Shown: positions 20,228 to 31,862, numbered from the stretch's first letter. The stretch: DNA of 64,000 nt from Candidatus Gemmiger avistercoris (GCA_019116705.1 DXBF01000054.1:1-64000), one strand, 5' to 3'. The notes: generated by a model not told the origin, from the letters alone. Made by a program: numbers and translations.

Positions 20228-21292
20228 ATGAGTCAATACCGTATCAAGAACCGGGTCGTCGCCGCGCTCTGCCTGTTGCTGAGCGTTCTGCTGCTGCGCG
20301 CCCCAGCACTGGCGGCCGAAGGGTTTGCCGAAGGGCTGCGCCTGTGCGTGGAAACGGTGCTGCCGGCGCTATTCCCGTTTTTTGTACTTTGCGAATGGTT
20401 GATCTCCCTGCGCGGTCCTCACCCGCTGCTGCGCCGTGTTTCCCGCTTTCTTGGGTTTGGCCGGGAGGAGGGCGTGCTGGCGCTGCTGCTTTCCTGGTTC
20501 GGCGGATACGCCGTCTGTGCCCGCCTCACCGGCCGCCTGACCCGGAACGGAACGCTGACGGAGCGGGAATCGGTCTTTCTGCTGATGCTGGGCTGCTGTT
20601 CCAGCCCCGGTTTTGTCATCGGCTGCGTGGGCGGGCTGATGCTCGGAAGCATAAAACTGGGGGTACTGCTGTACGCTCTGCAGCTGGCCGCCAATCTGAT
20701 CAGCACGCTGGCCTGCCTGCCGCTGCTGCCTGCCCGGCGCGGGGCGGCCGGCCGGGGCGCCTGTGCCGAAACAGCGGAACCGGCAGGCTTTTCCCCGGCC
20801 GTAAGCAGCGCCGTGTCCAGCTGCCTGAATGTCTGCGGCTGCGTGGTGTTTTTCCGGACGCTCGGTGCGGCGGCAGAACCCTTTTTGCCGCACATCTCCC
20901 AGGTTCGGCCCTTACTGAGCGCTTTGCAGGAGATCACGGCCGGATGCGCCGATTTTGCCGCCCTTGGCGGGCGTGCAGCCCTCTACGGCTGCTGCTTGTG
21001 CCTGAGCGTGCTGGGGCTCTCGGTATGGGCTCAGCTGGCGCTGCTGCTGCAGGGGGCCGCTTCGCTGCGGCTGCTTGCGCTCAACCGCCTGCTGCACCTG
21101 CTCCTGTTGCCGGCCCTGACGGCGGGAGCGGTGCGGCTGCTGCCCGGCGTCCTGCCGGTCTACCGCTCGCTGCCAGCGCGGGTCATCCCTGCGCACCGGC
21201 TCGCCCCCGACGCCGCATTGGTTGCTTTTCTCTTCCTTTGCGCGGCACTTTACAAGCTCCGGCAAAACTTTTATAATAGGAAGAATCAATAG
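20228..21292 (+). CDS. YlbJ-like sporulation integral membrane protein
   Basis: Multi-TM; VLPALFPFFVLCEWLI, GGYAVCARLTG, LMLGCCSSPGFVIGCVG motifs. Confidence 0.65.
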   Translation: MSQYRIKNRVVAALCLLLSVLLLRAPALAAEGFAEGLRLCVETVLPALFPFFVLCEWLISLRGPHPLLRRVSRFLGFGREEGVLALLLSWFGGYAVCARLTGRLTRNGTLTERESVFLLMLGCCSSPGFVIGCVGGLMLGSIKLGVLLYALQLAANLISTLACLPLLPARRGAAGRGACAETAEPAGFSPAVSSAVSSCLNVCGCVVFFRTLGAAAEPFLPHISQVRPLLSALQEITAGCADFAALGGRAALYGCCLCLSVLGLSVWAQLALLLQGAASLRLLALNRLLHLLLLPALTAGAVRLLPGVLPVYRSLPARVIPAHRLAPDAALVAFLFLCAALYKLRQNFYNRKNQ

Positions 21293-21319
21293 TATATTTC
21301 TGTGTTTTGGGGTGAGGCT

Positions 21320-21538
21320 ATGTTCAAAAAGCAGTATTATGGCAGCAAGATCGCACCCGCCTGCGCGTATTGCCTGTACGGTATGCCCGCCTCCGACCCC
21401 AAAATGGTTCTGTGCCGGTTAAAGGGGGTCGTTTCCCCTTACTACAGCTGCCGCCGCTTCTGCTATGACCCGCTGATGCGGGTCCCGCACCGGCAGGTAC
21501 TGCCGGAACTGGACCCCAAGGATTTCACACTGGAGTAA
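21320..21538 (+). CDS. Small Cys-rich protein of unknown function
   Basis: MFKKQYYGSKIAPACAYCLYGMPASDPKMVLCRLKGVVSPYYSCRRFCYDPLMRVPHR. Confidence 0.7.
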   Translation: MFKKQYYGSKIAPACAYCLYGMPASDPKMVLCRLKGVVSPYYSCRRFCYDPLMRVPHRQVLPELDPKDFTLE

Positions 21539-21582
21539 AGGAACCCCCGCAAAGCGCCCCGGAAGGCGCAAAGGAGTTGTCT

Positions 21583-22425
21583 ATGAAACCGTGCAAGCCC
21601 CGTGTAAGCGAAACACTGCGCGACCTGTGGAAAGAAAAGAAGGCCGTGATGATCCTTTACACGTTTCTGCGCATCTCGGTGATCCTGGTGATGCTGGCCC
21701 AGCTTTTCAATCGGAATTTTGAAAATGTATTTCTCTGCCTTCTCACCCTGATCCTGTTTGCCCTGCCTACCATGCTGGAGCGCAAACTGGACATTGACCT
21801 GCCCAATACGCTGGAAGTCATCATCCTGCTGTTTATCTACGCAGCGGAGATCCTGGGAGAGATCGGCGCTTACTATGTGACCTTCCCCCATTGGGACACC
21901 GTGCTGCACACCATCAACGGCTTCCTGTGCGCGGCCATCGGTTTTTCACTGCTGGATATCCTCAACCGCAACAGCCGTGTGCGCTTCCACCTTTCGCCGC
22001 TGTACCTGGCCATCGTCGCCTTCTGCTTCTCGATGACGGTCGGGGTGGTCTGGGAATTCTTTGAATGCACCATGGACCAGCTTTTCTTCCTCGATATGCA
22101 AAAGGATACCGTCCTGCAGAATTTCGGCACGATCCTGCTGGACCCCACCGGCGGCAACCACCCGGTCGTTCTGCGCGGCATTTCCGATGTGATCGTGGTC
22201 TTTTCGGACGGCTCCCAGAAATCGCTGGGGCTGGGCGGATATCTGGACCCCGGGCTGCTGGATACGATGGAGGATCTTTTCGTCAATTTCATCGGCGCGA
22301 TGATCTTCTCGGTGATCGGGTATTTTTATGTGCTCAGCCGCGGCAAAGGCCGCTTTGTCCGCCGCTTTATCCCGGTAGCCAACCACAGCGCGCCGCCGGA
22401 ACCGCCCAAGCCGCCGGAATCCTGA
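21583..22425 (+). CDS. Hypothetical multi-TM membrane protein
   Basis: SD AAGGAG; several hydrophobic segments (WDTVLHTINGFLCAAIGFSLLDIL; VGVVWEFFE). Confidence 0.75.
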   Translation: MKPCKPRVSETLRDLWKEKKAVMILYTFLRISVILVMLAQLFNRNFENVFLCLLTLILFALPTMLERKLDIDLPNTLEVIILLFIYAAEILGEIGAYYVTFPHWDTVLHTINGFLCAAIGFSLLDILNRNSRVRFHLSPLYLAIVAFCFSMTVGVVWEFFECTMDQLFFLDMQKDTVLQNFGTILLDPTGGNHPVVLRGISDVIVVFSDGSQKSLGLGGYLDPGLLDTMEDLFVNFIGAMIFSVIGYFYVLSRGKGRFVRRFIPVANHSAPPEPPKPPES

Positions 22426-22454
22426 ACGCGCCGCCTGCCCCCCAGGGGGGCATT

Positions 22455-22486
22455 ACAGCCCGGATGCATCGCTCCGGGCTGTTTTC
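22455..22486 (+). terminator. Intrinsic terminator
   Basis: ACAGCCCGGA-TGCATCGC-TCCGGGCTGT-TTTCC. Confidence 0.85.
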
Positions 22487-22633
22487 CTCCCTGCAGGCCG
22501 GTACCGAATAAAGGTACGCGGGTAAAATTTCCCGGTACGCAAACGGTGTGCTGCTGGTGAACGCTTTTATACAAAACCGGGGTGCGCAGGCAAACCGCTC
22601 CTGGCCGCTTGGCCCCGTATCTTACCGCGCCGC

Positions 22634-23494
22634 TCACCACCGGCGGCGGTATTCTCCCGGCGTGATCCCTTCGATCTTTTTAAAAAGGCGCGCAAAATAG
22701 TTGGCGTCGTGCAGGCCGCATTCAGCCGCCACCGCTTCCATGCTCCAGTCGGTAAAGCGCAGCAGCCGTTTGGCCTGGGTGATCCGCAGCTGGACCAGGT
22801 AGCTGGTGACCGAAAGCCCGACCTGCTCTTTAAACACGCGGGTCAGGTAGAATTTGTTGATATAAAACCGTTCGGCCAGATCGTCCAGCGTTATTTTTTC
22901 GGTGTAGTGCGTGTCAAGAAAGTCTTTGATCTCCTGCACGCTCTGCTGCTTGCCGCGGCGCACCGGCCCGCGACCCGGATGCCAGCTTTCCTCCATCAGC
23001 AGCGTCAGCAGGTCAAACAGCCGCGCGCAGATCTGCATATCCCGCACATAAGCGTCCGAACCGGCCAGTGCATACAATTCTTCCAGCAGCGCCTTGTACC
23101 GTTGGGGCTGGACAGTACGGAAAGCGGGCTGCCCGCCGCGTTCTTCATATTTTTTATAGATGCCGCCCATATTGGGACCGTAAAAGTGCGCCCAGCGCAG
23201 CTGCCACAGATCCGCCCCCGTGCGGTGCCGGTACGGTTTGCGGCAATCCAGGAAAACGCAGTCCCCTGCCTGCAGTGTGCGCTGCATACCGCCGTATTCC
23301 AGCGTGCCGCTGCCGCTTTCCACCAGAAAAACCAGGTAGGACGCCAGCCCCTGTCGGGCGCTGGCATGAGGCCGGCGGGCTTGCAGGCTGCCGACCTCCT
23401 GCAGATGCAGCAGGTTGGTACGCGCAAAGGGCGAAGGGGTATAAAGGATCCGGCTGGAATGTACCAGTTCGCCGTCAAACATCGGGTTCTCCAT
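22634..23494 (-). CDS. AraC-family regulator with cupin-like sensor domain
   Basis: C-terminal HTH: DDLAERFYINKFYLTRVFKEQVGLSVTSYLVQLRITQAKRLLRFTDWSMEAVAAECGLHDANYFARLFKKIEGITPGEYRRR. Confidence 0.92.
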   Translation of the reverse strand: MENPMFDGELVHSSRILYTPSPFARTNLLHLQEVGSLQARRPHASARQGLASYLVFLVESGSGTLEYGGMQRTLQAGDCVFLDCRKPYRHRTGADLWQLRWAHFYGPNMGGIYKKYEERGGQPAFRTVQPQRYKALLEELYALAGSDAYVRDMQICARLFDLLTLLMEESWHPGRGPVRRGKQQSVQEIKDFLDTHYTEKITLDDLAERFYINKFYLTRVFKEQVGLSVTSYLVQLRITQAKRLLRFTDWSMEAVAAECGLHDANYFARLFKKIEGITPGEYRRRW

Positions 23495-23665
23495 GCCCGG
23501 TCACCTCCCGTTTCCCGTCTACTGTAGCGGAAAACGCCAAAAAAGTCAATATAATGCTAGTCTTTTGCAAGATTTCCTCTGTTGCTTCTCCAAAAGAAAC
23601 GATAAAATAGCAAATACAAAGCTAAAAGGGCCTCAACCAATCTACCAAGAAAGGCGAATGAAGTT

Positions 23666-24754
23666 ATGAAAAAGGCATTGATCACCGGCGTGACCGGCCA
23701 GGACGGCAGCTATCTGGCTGAGTTCCTGCTGGAAAAAGGCTACGATGTGCACGGTATGATCCGCCGTTCCTCGGTGGACTACCGGGAGCGTATCGCGCAT
23801 CTGGAAGGGCATCCTCATTTTCACCTGCACTACGGGGACCTGGGGGATTCCATGAGCCTGATGGCCGTCATCGGCTCCGTGCGCCCGGATGAGATCTATA
23901 ACCTGGCCGCGCAGAGCCATGTGCAGGTCAGTTTCGACGTGCCGGAGTATACCGCCGACGTGGTGGCCACCGGCGTGCTGCGCGTGCTGGAGGCGGTCCG
24001 CCTGTGCGGCCTGGCCGGGACCTGCCGCGTTTACCAGGCTTCCACCAGCGAGCTCTACGGCAAGGTGGAGCAGGTCCCCCAGAACGAGGACACCCCTTTC
24101 CACCCCTACAGCCCCTACGCGGTGGCCAAGCAGTACGGGTTCTGGATCGTCAAAGAATACCGGGAAGCCTACCACATGTTCTGCTGCTCCGGCATCCTGT
24201 TCAACCATGAATCCGAGCGCCGCGGCGAAACCTTCGTCACCCGCAAGATCACGCTGGCCGCCGCCCGCATTGCCCAGGGCAAGCAGGACAAGCTGTATCT
24301 GGGCAACCTTTCCAGCCTGCGGGACTGGGGCTACGCCAAAGACTACGTGGAGTGCATGTGGCTGCTGCTGCAAAACGATGAACCGGAAGACTTTGTGATC
24401 GCCACCGGCGAGCAGCACTCCGTGCGGGAATTCTGCCAGCTGGCGTTCCATTATGTGGGTATCGAGCTGGAGTTCAAAGGCGAAGGCATGGAAGAAAAAG
24501 GCATTGACCGCGCGACGGGCCGGGTGCTCATCGAGGTCAGCCCCGATTTCTACCGCCCCACCGACGTGGTCAATCTTCTCGGCGACCCCTCCAGGGCCAA
24601 ACGGAAACTGGGCTGGAACCCCACCAAGACCAGCTTTGAAGAACTGGTGCGGATCATGGTGGACCATGATATGAAAAAAGTGGCGGTGGAGCGCGCCGAA
24701 GAGCACATTAAGACCAACCTGGCCGAATATCTCGAAAAGGGCGTCATCAAATGA
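23666..24754 (+). CDS. gmd: GDP-mannose 4,6-dehydratase
   Basis: [50 protein letters not shown]. Confidence 0.97.
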   Translation: MKKALITGVTGQDGSYLAEFLLEKGYDVHGMIRRSSVDYRERIAHLEGHPHFHLHYGDLGDSMSLMAVIGSVRPDEIYNLAAQSHVQVSFDVPEYTADVVATGVLRVLEAVRLCGLAGTCRVYQASTSELYGKVEQVPQNEDTPFHPYSPYAVAKQYGFWIVKEYREAYHMFCCSGILFNHESERRGETFVTRKITLAAARIAQGKQDKLYLGNLSSLRDWGYAKDYVECMWLLLQNDEPEDFVIATGEQHSVREFCQLAFHYVGIELEFKGEGMEEKGIDRATGRVLIEVSPDFYRPTDVVNLLGDPSRAKRKLGWNPTKTSFEELVRIMVDHDMKKVAVERAEEHIKTNLAEYLEKGVIK

Positions 24755-24811
24755 GGCCCCCTGCGCTCCCGCTTTGCAACAGTTTGCTTATAAAGAAAGA
24801 AGACGAAAACG

Positions 24812-25756
24812 ATGATGGAAAAAAACGCGAAGATCTATGTAGCCGGGCACCGCGGCATGGTGGGCAGCGCCATCGTGCGGGAATTGCAGCGCCAGGGGTA
24901 CACCAACCTGATCACCCGCTCCCACCGGGAACTGGATCTCTGCCGTCAGGAGGCTGTGGAAGCCTTCTTTGCCGCTGAAAAGCCGGAATACGTCTTTCTG
25001 GCTGCGGCCAAGGTGGGCGGCATCGTAGCCAATGAGGAAGCACTGGCGGATTTCATGTACGACAACATGACGCTGGAGATGAACGTGATCCATTCCGCCT
25101 GGAAAAACGGCTGCAAAAAGCTGGAATTCCTGGGTTCCAGCTGCATCTACCCCCGCATGGCGCCGCAGCCCATGAAAGAGGATTGCCTGCTGACTTCAGC
25201 CCTGGAAAAAACCAACGAAGCCTACGCGCTGGCCAAGATCTCGGGTTTGAAATACTGCGAGTACCTCAACCGCCAGTACGGCACGGACTATATCAGCGTC
25301 ATGCCTACCAACCTCTACGGCCCCAACGACAATTACCACCCCACCCACAGCCACGTGGTCCCGGCGCTGATCCGGCGCTTCCATGAGGCCAAGGAGCAGG
25401 GCCTGCCCAGTGTGACCTGCTGGGGCGACGGCAGCCCGCTGCGGGAATTCCTGTACGTGGACGACCTGGCCAACCTCTGTGTGTTCCTGATGAATCACTA
25501 TTCCGGCAACGAGACCGTGAACGCCGGGACCGGCAAGGAACTGACGATCCGGGCGCTGACGGAACTGGTCGCCAAAGTGGTCGGGTACACCGGCAGGATC
25601 GAGTGGGATACCTCCAAGCCCAACGGAACTCCCCGCAAACTGCTGGACGTCAGCAAGGCCACGGCTCTGGGCTGGACCTATAAAACCGAACTGGAGGACG
25701 GGCTTCGCCTGGCCTACGAGGACTTCCTGCACAATCCCATGCGCGCGGAGCGCTGA
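24812..25756 (+). CDS. fcl: GDP-L-fucose synthase
   Basis: VAGHRGMVGSAIVRELQRQGY; FLGSSCIYPRMAPQPMKEDCLLT. Confidence 0.97.
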   Translation: MMEKNAKIYVAGHRGMVGSAIVRELQRQGYTNLITRSHRELDLCRQEAVEAFFAAEKPEYVFLAAAKVGGIVANEEALADFMYDNMTLEMNVIHSAWKNGCKKLEFLGSSCIYPRMAPQPMKEDCLLTSALEKTNEAYALAKISGLKYCEYLNRQYGTDYISVMPTNLYGPNDNYHPTHSHVVPALIRRFHEAKEQGLPSVTCWGDGSPLREFLYVDDLANLCVFLMNHYSGNETVNAGTGKELTIRALTELVAKVVGYTGRIEWDTSKPNGTPRKLLDVSKATALGWTYKTELEDGLRLAYEDFLHNPMRAER

Positions 25757-25779
25757 GCGCCCCGGAAAGGAAACGCACT

Positions 25780-27093
25780 ATGAATATCATCCTGCTCTCC
25801 GGCGGTTCCGGCAAACGCCTGTGGCCGCTGTCCAACGACATCCGCTCCAAACAGTTCATCAAAATTTTCAAGACCGGCGACGGCTACGAGTCTATGGTCC
25901 AGCGTGTCTACCGCCAGATCACCGAGGTCGACCGCGGCGCCAACGTGACCATTGCCACCAGCAAGACCCAGGTCAGCGCCATCCACAACCAGCTGGGCGA
26001 CGCGGTGGGCGTCTGCGTGGAGCCCTGCCGCCGGGACACCTTCCCCGCCATCGCCCTGGCCAGCGCCTATCTGCGCGACGTGAAGGGGGTCTCGCCGGAG
26101 GAGCCCGTTGTCGTCTGCCCGGTGGACCCCTATGTGAACAACGACTATTTTGAGGCGCTGAAAGAACTCGCCCGCCTGGCCGCGGAAGGAAACGCCAGCC
26201 TGACGCTGATGGGCATCGAGCCCACCTACCCCAGCGAGAAGTATGGGTATATCATCCCGGAAAGCGCCGGTACGGTCAGTCCGGTCAAGACTTTCAAGGA
26301 AAAGCCGGACGCAAAGACAGCCGCCGAGTATATTGCCCGCGGAGCGCTGTGGAACGGCGGCGTTTTTGCCTACAAGCTGGGGTATGTGCTGGGCCGCGCC
26401 CATGAACTGCTCGACTTCACCGATTACCAGGATCTGTACCAGCGGTATGATACCCTGCCCAAGATCAGCTTCGATTACGCTGTGGTCGAAAAGGAACCCA
26501 AGATCCAGGTCATGCGTTTTGCCGGCCAGTGGAAGGATATGGGGACCTGGAACACCCTGACGGAAGCCATGGAGGAGCCCAGCATCGGCAAGGCGATCCT
26601 CAACGGCACCTGCCAGAACGTCCACGTGCTCAACGAACTGGACGTGCCGGTGCTCTGCATGGGGCTGCACGACGTCGTCGTTTCGGCCAGCCCGGAGGGG
26701 ATCCTGGTTTCCGACAAGGAACAATCCAGCTATATCAAGCCCTATGTGGACGCCATCGACCAGCAGGTCATGTTCGCCGAGAAGTCCTGGGGCAGCTTCC
26801 GGGTGCTGGACGTGGAAGACGAAAGCATGACCATCAAGGTCACGCTCAATCCCGGCCACAGCATGAATTACCACAGCCACAGCCGCCGTGACGAAGTCTG
26901 GAACGTTATTTCGGGCCGGGGCCGCGCGATCGTGGACGGAATGGAACAGCCCGTACAGGCCGGCGATGTGATCACGATGCAGGCAGGCTGCCGGCACACG
27001 ATCATCGCCGACACCGAACTCAAGGTCATCGAGGTCCAGCTGGGCAAGGAGATCAGCGTCCATGACAAACAGAAATTCCCCCTTGAAGATTGA
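25780..27093 (+). CDS. manC: Mannose-1-phosphate guanylyltransferase (with C-terminal cupin)
   Basis: IILLSGGSGKRLWPLSNDIRSKQF; cupin region SMNYHSHSRRDEVWNVISGRG. Confidence 0.93.
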   Translation: MNIILLSGGSGKRLWPLSNDIRSKQFIKIFKTGDGYESMVQRVYRQITEVDRGANVTIATSKTQVSAIHNQLGDAVGVCVEPCRRDTFPAIALASAYLRDVKGVSPEEPVVVCPVDPYVNNDYFEALKELARLAAEGNASLTLMGIEPTYPSEKYGYIIPESAGTVSPVKTFKEKPDAKTAAEYIARGALWNGGVFAYKLGYVLGRAHELLDFTDYQDLYQRYDTLPKISFDYAVVEKEPKIQVMRFAGQWKDMGTWNTLTEAMEEPSIGKAILNGTCQNVHVLNELDVPVLCMGLHDVVVSASPEGILVSDKEQSSYIKPYVDAIDQQVMFAEKSWGSFRVLDVEDESMTIKVTLNPGHSMNYHSHSRRDEVWNVISGRGRAIVDGMEQPVQAGDVITMQAGCRHTIIADTELKVIEVQLGKEISVHDKQKFPLED

Positions 27094-28072
27094 ACCGTTT
27101 TTGCTGCGTCCGGCGGGCAAGGACTATCTCTGGGGCGGCAACCGGCTGAACGATGATTTTGCCAAAGGGATCGACATGCAGCCCCTGGCCGAGACCTGGG
27201 AATGTTCCACCCACCCTGACGGCCCCAGCACCGTGGCCAGCGGCCCTTTTGCCGGACAGTCGCTCCCCGAAGTGCTGCGCGCCCACCCGGAGTTTCTCGG
27301 CAGCCACATCCATAGTTCCGACGGCCAGCTTCCCATCCTGATCAAGTTCATCGACGCCAGGCAGGATCTGTCCGTCCAGGTGCATCCTTCCGACGCTTAC
27401 GCCAGGGAGCATGAAAACGGGCAGCTCGGCAAAAGCGAAATGTGGTATGTGCTGGACACCGTCGGGGATGCCAGCCTGATCTGCGGCTTCAACCGCACCA
27501 TTGACCGGCAGACGCTGCGTCAAAGCCTGCTGGACGGCAGCGTTGAGCGCTATCTGCAGAAGGTACGCATCCAAAAAGGCGATGTTTTCTTCATCCCGGC
27601 CGGGATGGTCCATGCCATCGGCGCGGGCGCGCTGGTGGCGGAGATCCAGGAAAGTTCCAACCTGACCTACCGGATGTACGACTACGGCCGCCCTGACAAG
27701 GACGGCAAACCGCGCCCGCTCCACATCGACCGCGCGCTGGACGTGGCGGACCTGACGGGAGGGATCACTCCACGGCAGCCTCTGCGCGTTCTACGCTACG
27801 CCCCCGGCCGGGCCAGCGAGCTGCTCTGCCGCTGCCGGTATTTCGTGGTCGAACGCTGGGTGATCAACACCGAACGTATCCGGGCAATGGCCCCTTTGGC
27901 TGCAACCGACCGTTCTTTCCAGGTGCTGTTGTGCGTGGACGGATGCGGGGTGGCCTTCCCCGAAGGCGGCGACGCGCTCCCCTTCTTCCGCGGGGACTGC
28001 CTGTTCGTACCGGCAGGGTCCGTACCGCTGCGGCTGCATGGGCGCGCCCAGTTGCTGAACGTCTTTTGCTGA
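27062..28072 (+). CDS. manA: Class I mannose-6-phosphate isomerase
   Basis: LLRPAGKDYLWGGNRL; DLSVQVHPSDAYA; IPAGMVHAIGAGALVAEIQESSNLTYRMYDYGR. Confidence 0.94.
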   Translation: MTNRNSPLKIEPFLLRPAGKDYLWGGNRLNDDFAKGIDMQPLAETWECSTHPDGPSTVASGPFAGQSLPEVLRAHPEFLGSHIHSSDGQLPILIKFIDARQDLSVQVHPSDAYAREHENGQLGKSEMWYVLDTVGDASLICGFNRTIDRQTLRQSLLDGSVERYLQKVRIQKGDVFFIPAGMVHAIGAGALVAEIQESSNLTYRMYDYGRPDKDGKPRPLHIDRALDVADLTGGITPRQPLRVLRYAPGRASELLCRCRYFVVERWVINTERIRAMAPLAATDRSFQVLLCVDGCGVAFPEGGDALPFFRGDCLFVPAGSVPLRLHGRAQLLNVFC

Positions 28073-28113
28073 ATGCAACGGCAACGTTTTTTCAGGTTTT
28101 TTCACCGCAGGAC

Positions 28114-28141
28114 TTGACTTGCGCCCAAAAACCTGTATAAT
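28114..28141 (+). promoter_or_regulatory. Putative promoter of tRNA-Thr
   Basis: TTGACT-N16-TATAAT, ~20 bp before the tRNA 5' end. Confidence 0.75.
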
Positions 28142-28160
28142 AGGGATGTTGCCTTTGCGC

Positions 28161-28236
28161 GCTAGTATGGCTCAGTTGGTAGAGCAGCTGATTCGTAATC
28201 AGCAGGTCGTCGGTTCAAGTCCGACTACTAGCTCCA
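28161..28236 (+). tRNA. tRNA-Thr (anticodon CGT), CCA encoded
   Basis: GCTAGTA/TACTAGC acceptor stem, anticodon arm GCTGA-TTCGTAA-TCAGC, T-arm GTTCAAGTCC, CCA. Confidence 0.95.
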
Positions 28237-28242
28237 TGCGGC

Positions 28243-28319
28243 GCCCGCCTGTTGCCGGTCTTGCGGCGCAGGTGGGCATTTTTGTTGCCTGCCTCCCAGC
28301 CGGACGGCAGGCCTTTTTT
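28243..28319 (+). terminator. Tandem terminators after tRNA-Thr
   Basis: GCCCGCCTG...CAGGTGGGC-ATTTTTG and GCCTGCC...GGCAGGC-CTTTTTT. Confidence 0.75.
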
Positions 28320-28382
28320 CTTTCGCGGACGCAGCCAGGCGCCCCGAACTCCATGTTCATAAAAATTTTATATAAAAACCTC

Positions 28383-28411
28383 TTGATTTTTCCGTAGAAA
28401 GTGTATATTAT
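28383..28411 (+). promoter_or_regulatory. Putative groESL promoter
   Basis: TTGATT-N17-TATTAT immediately upstream of CIRCE. Confidence 0.6.
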
Positions 28412-28415
28412 ATGT

Positions 28416-28442
28416 TTAGCACTCAAGAGAAGCGAGTGCTAA
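28416..28442 (+). promoter_or_regulatory. CIRCE operator (HrcA site)
   Basis: TTAGCACTC-AAGAGAAGC-GAGTGCTAA, exact consensus. Confidence 0.98.
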
Positions 28443-28488
28443 ACCAAATCTTTGAAGAGAAATCTTTTATAAGGGAGGATCTTTCATC

Positions 28489-28776
28489 ATGAAAATCAAA
28501 CCTCTTGCAGACCGTGTTGTCATCAAGCTGGTCGAGGAAGAAGAGACCACCAAAGGTGGCCTGATCCTGTCCGGCTCCGCGAAAGAAAAGCCGCAGGTGG
28601 CCGAGGTCCTGGCCGTTGGCCCGGGCGGCATGGTCGACGGCAAGGAAGTCGAAATGATTGTCAAGGTCGGCGACAAAGTGCTGACGAGCAAATATGCCGG
28701 TACTGAAGTCAAGGTGGACGGCGAGGAATGCACCATCGTCCGCCAGAGCGATATTCTCGCCGTGGTGGAGGAGTAA
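28489..28776 (+). CDS. groES: Co-chaperonin GroES
   Basis: MKIKPLADRVVIKLVEEEETTKGGLILSGSAKEKPQVAEVLAVGPG. Confidence 0.98.
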   Translation: MKIKPLADRVVIKLVEEEETTKGGLILSGSAKEKPQVAEVLAVGPGGMVDGKEVEMIVKVGDKVLTSKYAGTEVKVDGEECTIVRQSDILAVVEE

Positions 28777-28820
28777 TCCCCTCCCCTTTTCCGTTGATTC
28801 TTTACAATAAAAGGAGATAA

Positions 28821-30461
<1,641 letters not shown>

Positions 30462-30487
30462 TAGATAGCCATTACGCACCCATACGA

Positions 30488-30528
30488 AACAGTCAGGACC
30501 CCCGGCTTTGCCGGGGGTCCTGACTGTT
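30488..30528. repeat. Perfect 18-bp inverted repeat downstream of groEL, no T-tract
   Basis: AACAGTCAGGACCCCCGG-CTTTG-CCGGGGGTCCTGACTGTT. Confidence 0.9.
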
Positions 30529-30745
30529 GAAGTGGCCCCGTTTGGGTGCGGAGTGCAGGATGTTTTTGCGTCCCTGTTCCGCTTTATCCTGTTATGCAGT
30601 AAAGAGTCAAAAAACGGCGCTGTTTTTGGGGACTTGCTTTTGCCATCCCTAAAACGCCTTTATTGCGCCCCCCTCTATCACAGTTCTTGTGCAGGGACTT
30701 GATTTTTTGCACGCTTTTTACCAATAAAGTTGCGCAGAACGGCGC

Positions 30746-31132
30746 TTACCGGCACAACCACAGGAACGCGAAGCCGAGGCCGCACCCCAGCCAGTTCAGA
30801 CCCACATCCCGCCATGAAAAATGGCGGCCGCTTACCAGGGGCTTGGTGGCTTCATCCACCCAGGACCAGACCAGCACGGCCCCCAGCGGCCAGTACGGCA
30901 GCCCGCCCAGTGCCCGGGTGATCCCCAAAAGCAATACCAGGATCAGATAGGTCACCACATGGGCCGCGCACCGCAGCCTGTAGTTCAGGGTCTCTTCATC
31001 CTCTTGCAGAAAAGAGAGTCTCTCTGCCAGTTCCCTGCTGGTTTTGCTTGTATCTTCCCCGTTCTGATGGGAGAGCCAGGTCATAAAAAGGAACCAGAGG
31101 GCCGTCAGCCCCAAAGATAGTGAAAACGCCAA
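30746..31132 (-). CDS. VanZ-like membrane protein
   Basis: HVVTYLILVLLLGITRALGG... SWVDEATKPLVSGRHFSWRDVGLNWLGCGLG. Confidence 0.8.
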   Translation of the reverse strand: MAFSLSLGLTALWFLFMTWLSHQNGEDTSKTSRELAERLSFLQEDEETLNYRLRCAAHVVTYLILVLLLGITRALGGLPYWPLGAVLVWSWVDEATKPLVSGRHFSWRDVGLNWLGCGLGFAFLWLCR

Positions 31133-31324
31133 CGGTAGTCCCCCTGTCCGTCTTTGAGTGCAGGCACAAAGCCCGGTTTGCCCCGTCCGGCCTTCTGCCG
31201 GGGCAGTTTTTCTTTATTGTATCAAACCTTGGCCCGGGATTCAATCGCTTTTTAGGCGCAAGCGCCGGCTTTCGGCCCCCTCCCCGCCCTTGCTCAAGCC
31301 GTTCCGGGTACCCGGGTGCAAAGG

Positions 31325-31862
31325 CTATTCCAGCGCCCGCATCTCTTCGATCAACGAGCATTTTTTCTGCCTGCGGATCGTCCAGAGGGAAAGGATGAGT
31401 TCCAATCCAAACAGCGCCAGAAGGAACAACCCCATTTCCAAAAACGGAAACCGATAAGCAACGATTTTCCCTCCGTAGGTCATCGCGCTTACTGCCCTGC
31501 AGGCAAGCAGCGAAACCGGCACGCCGACGAGCAGCGTCATCATGGCGGCAGTCAATGCATAGCAAAGGCCTTCGCAAACGATCATCTGATACAGTTGCCT
31601 TTGTGTCAGGCCCACGGCGCGGAAGATGCTGTTTTCCCGCCTTCGTGCCATCTGGTTCGATAAGGTGGTGTTGATAAGGTTCACAACGCCAAACAGCAAG
31701 ATCAGCCAGGACAGGATTTGGAAAGACCCGAAACCAACAGCGTCCACCTGCTCAAAATACTCTGCCTTAGCGGCCATCGTATCCAGGCCGAGATAGGCAT
31801 TCCCGGCCACAATATTTTCCAGCCCTGCTTCTACGCTTTGAGAAAGTCCCGGGTCGCTGATG
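31325..31862 (-). pseudogene. 5'-truncated ABC transporter permease (FtsX domain) remnant
   Basis: LILLFGVVNLINTTLSNQMARRRENSIFRAVGLTQRQLYQMIVCEGLCYAL is the C-terminal FtsX part; N-terminal half absent, coding stops at the junction with an AKR fragment. Confidence 0.75.

Noticed and set aside
28199-28426. 75-aa minus-strand ORF overlapping tRNA-Thr
   Set aside because: Frequent false ORF antisense to a tRNA; ends inside the tRNA gene
30529-30745. Possible ncRNA in the ~215-bp gap between the groEL 3' repeat and the VanZ-like gene
   Set aside because: No convincing promoter or stable symmetric structure found by eye
31140-31240. GC-rich hairpin with GTTTTTCTTT between VanZ-like and FtsX remnant
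   Set aside because: Plausible orphan plus-strand terminator, but the stem is imperfect and no plus-strand gene precedes it; too weak to list
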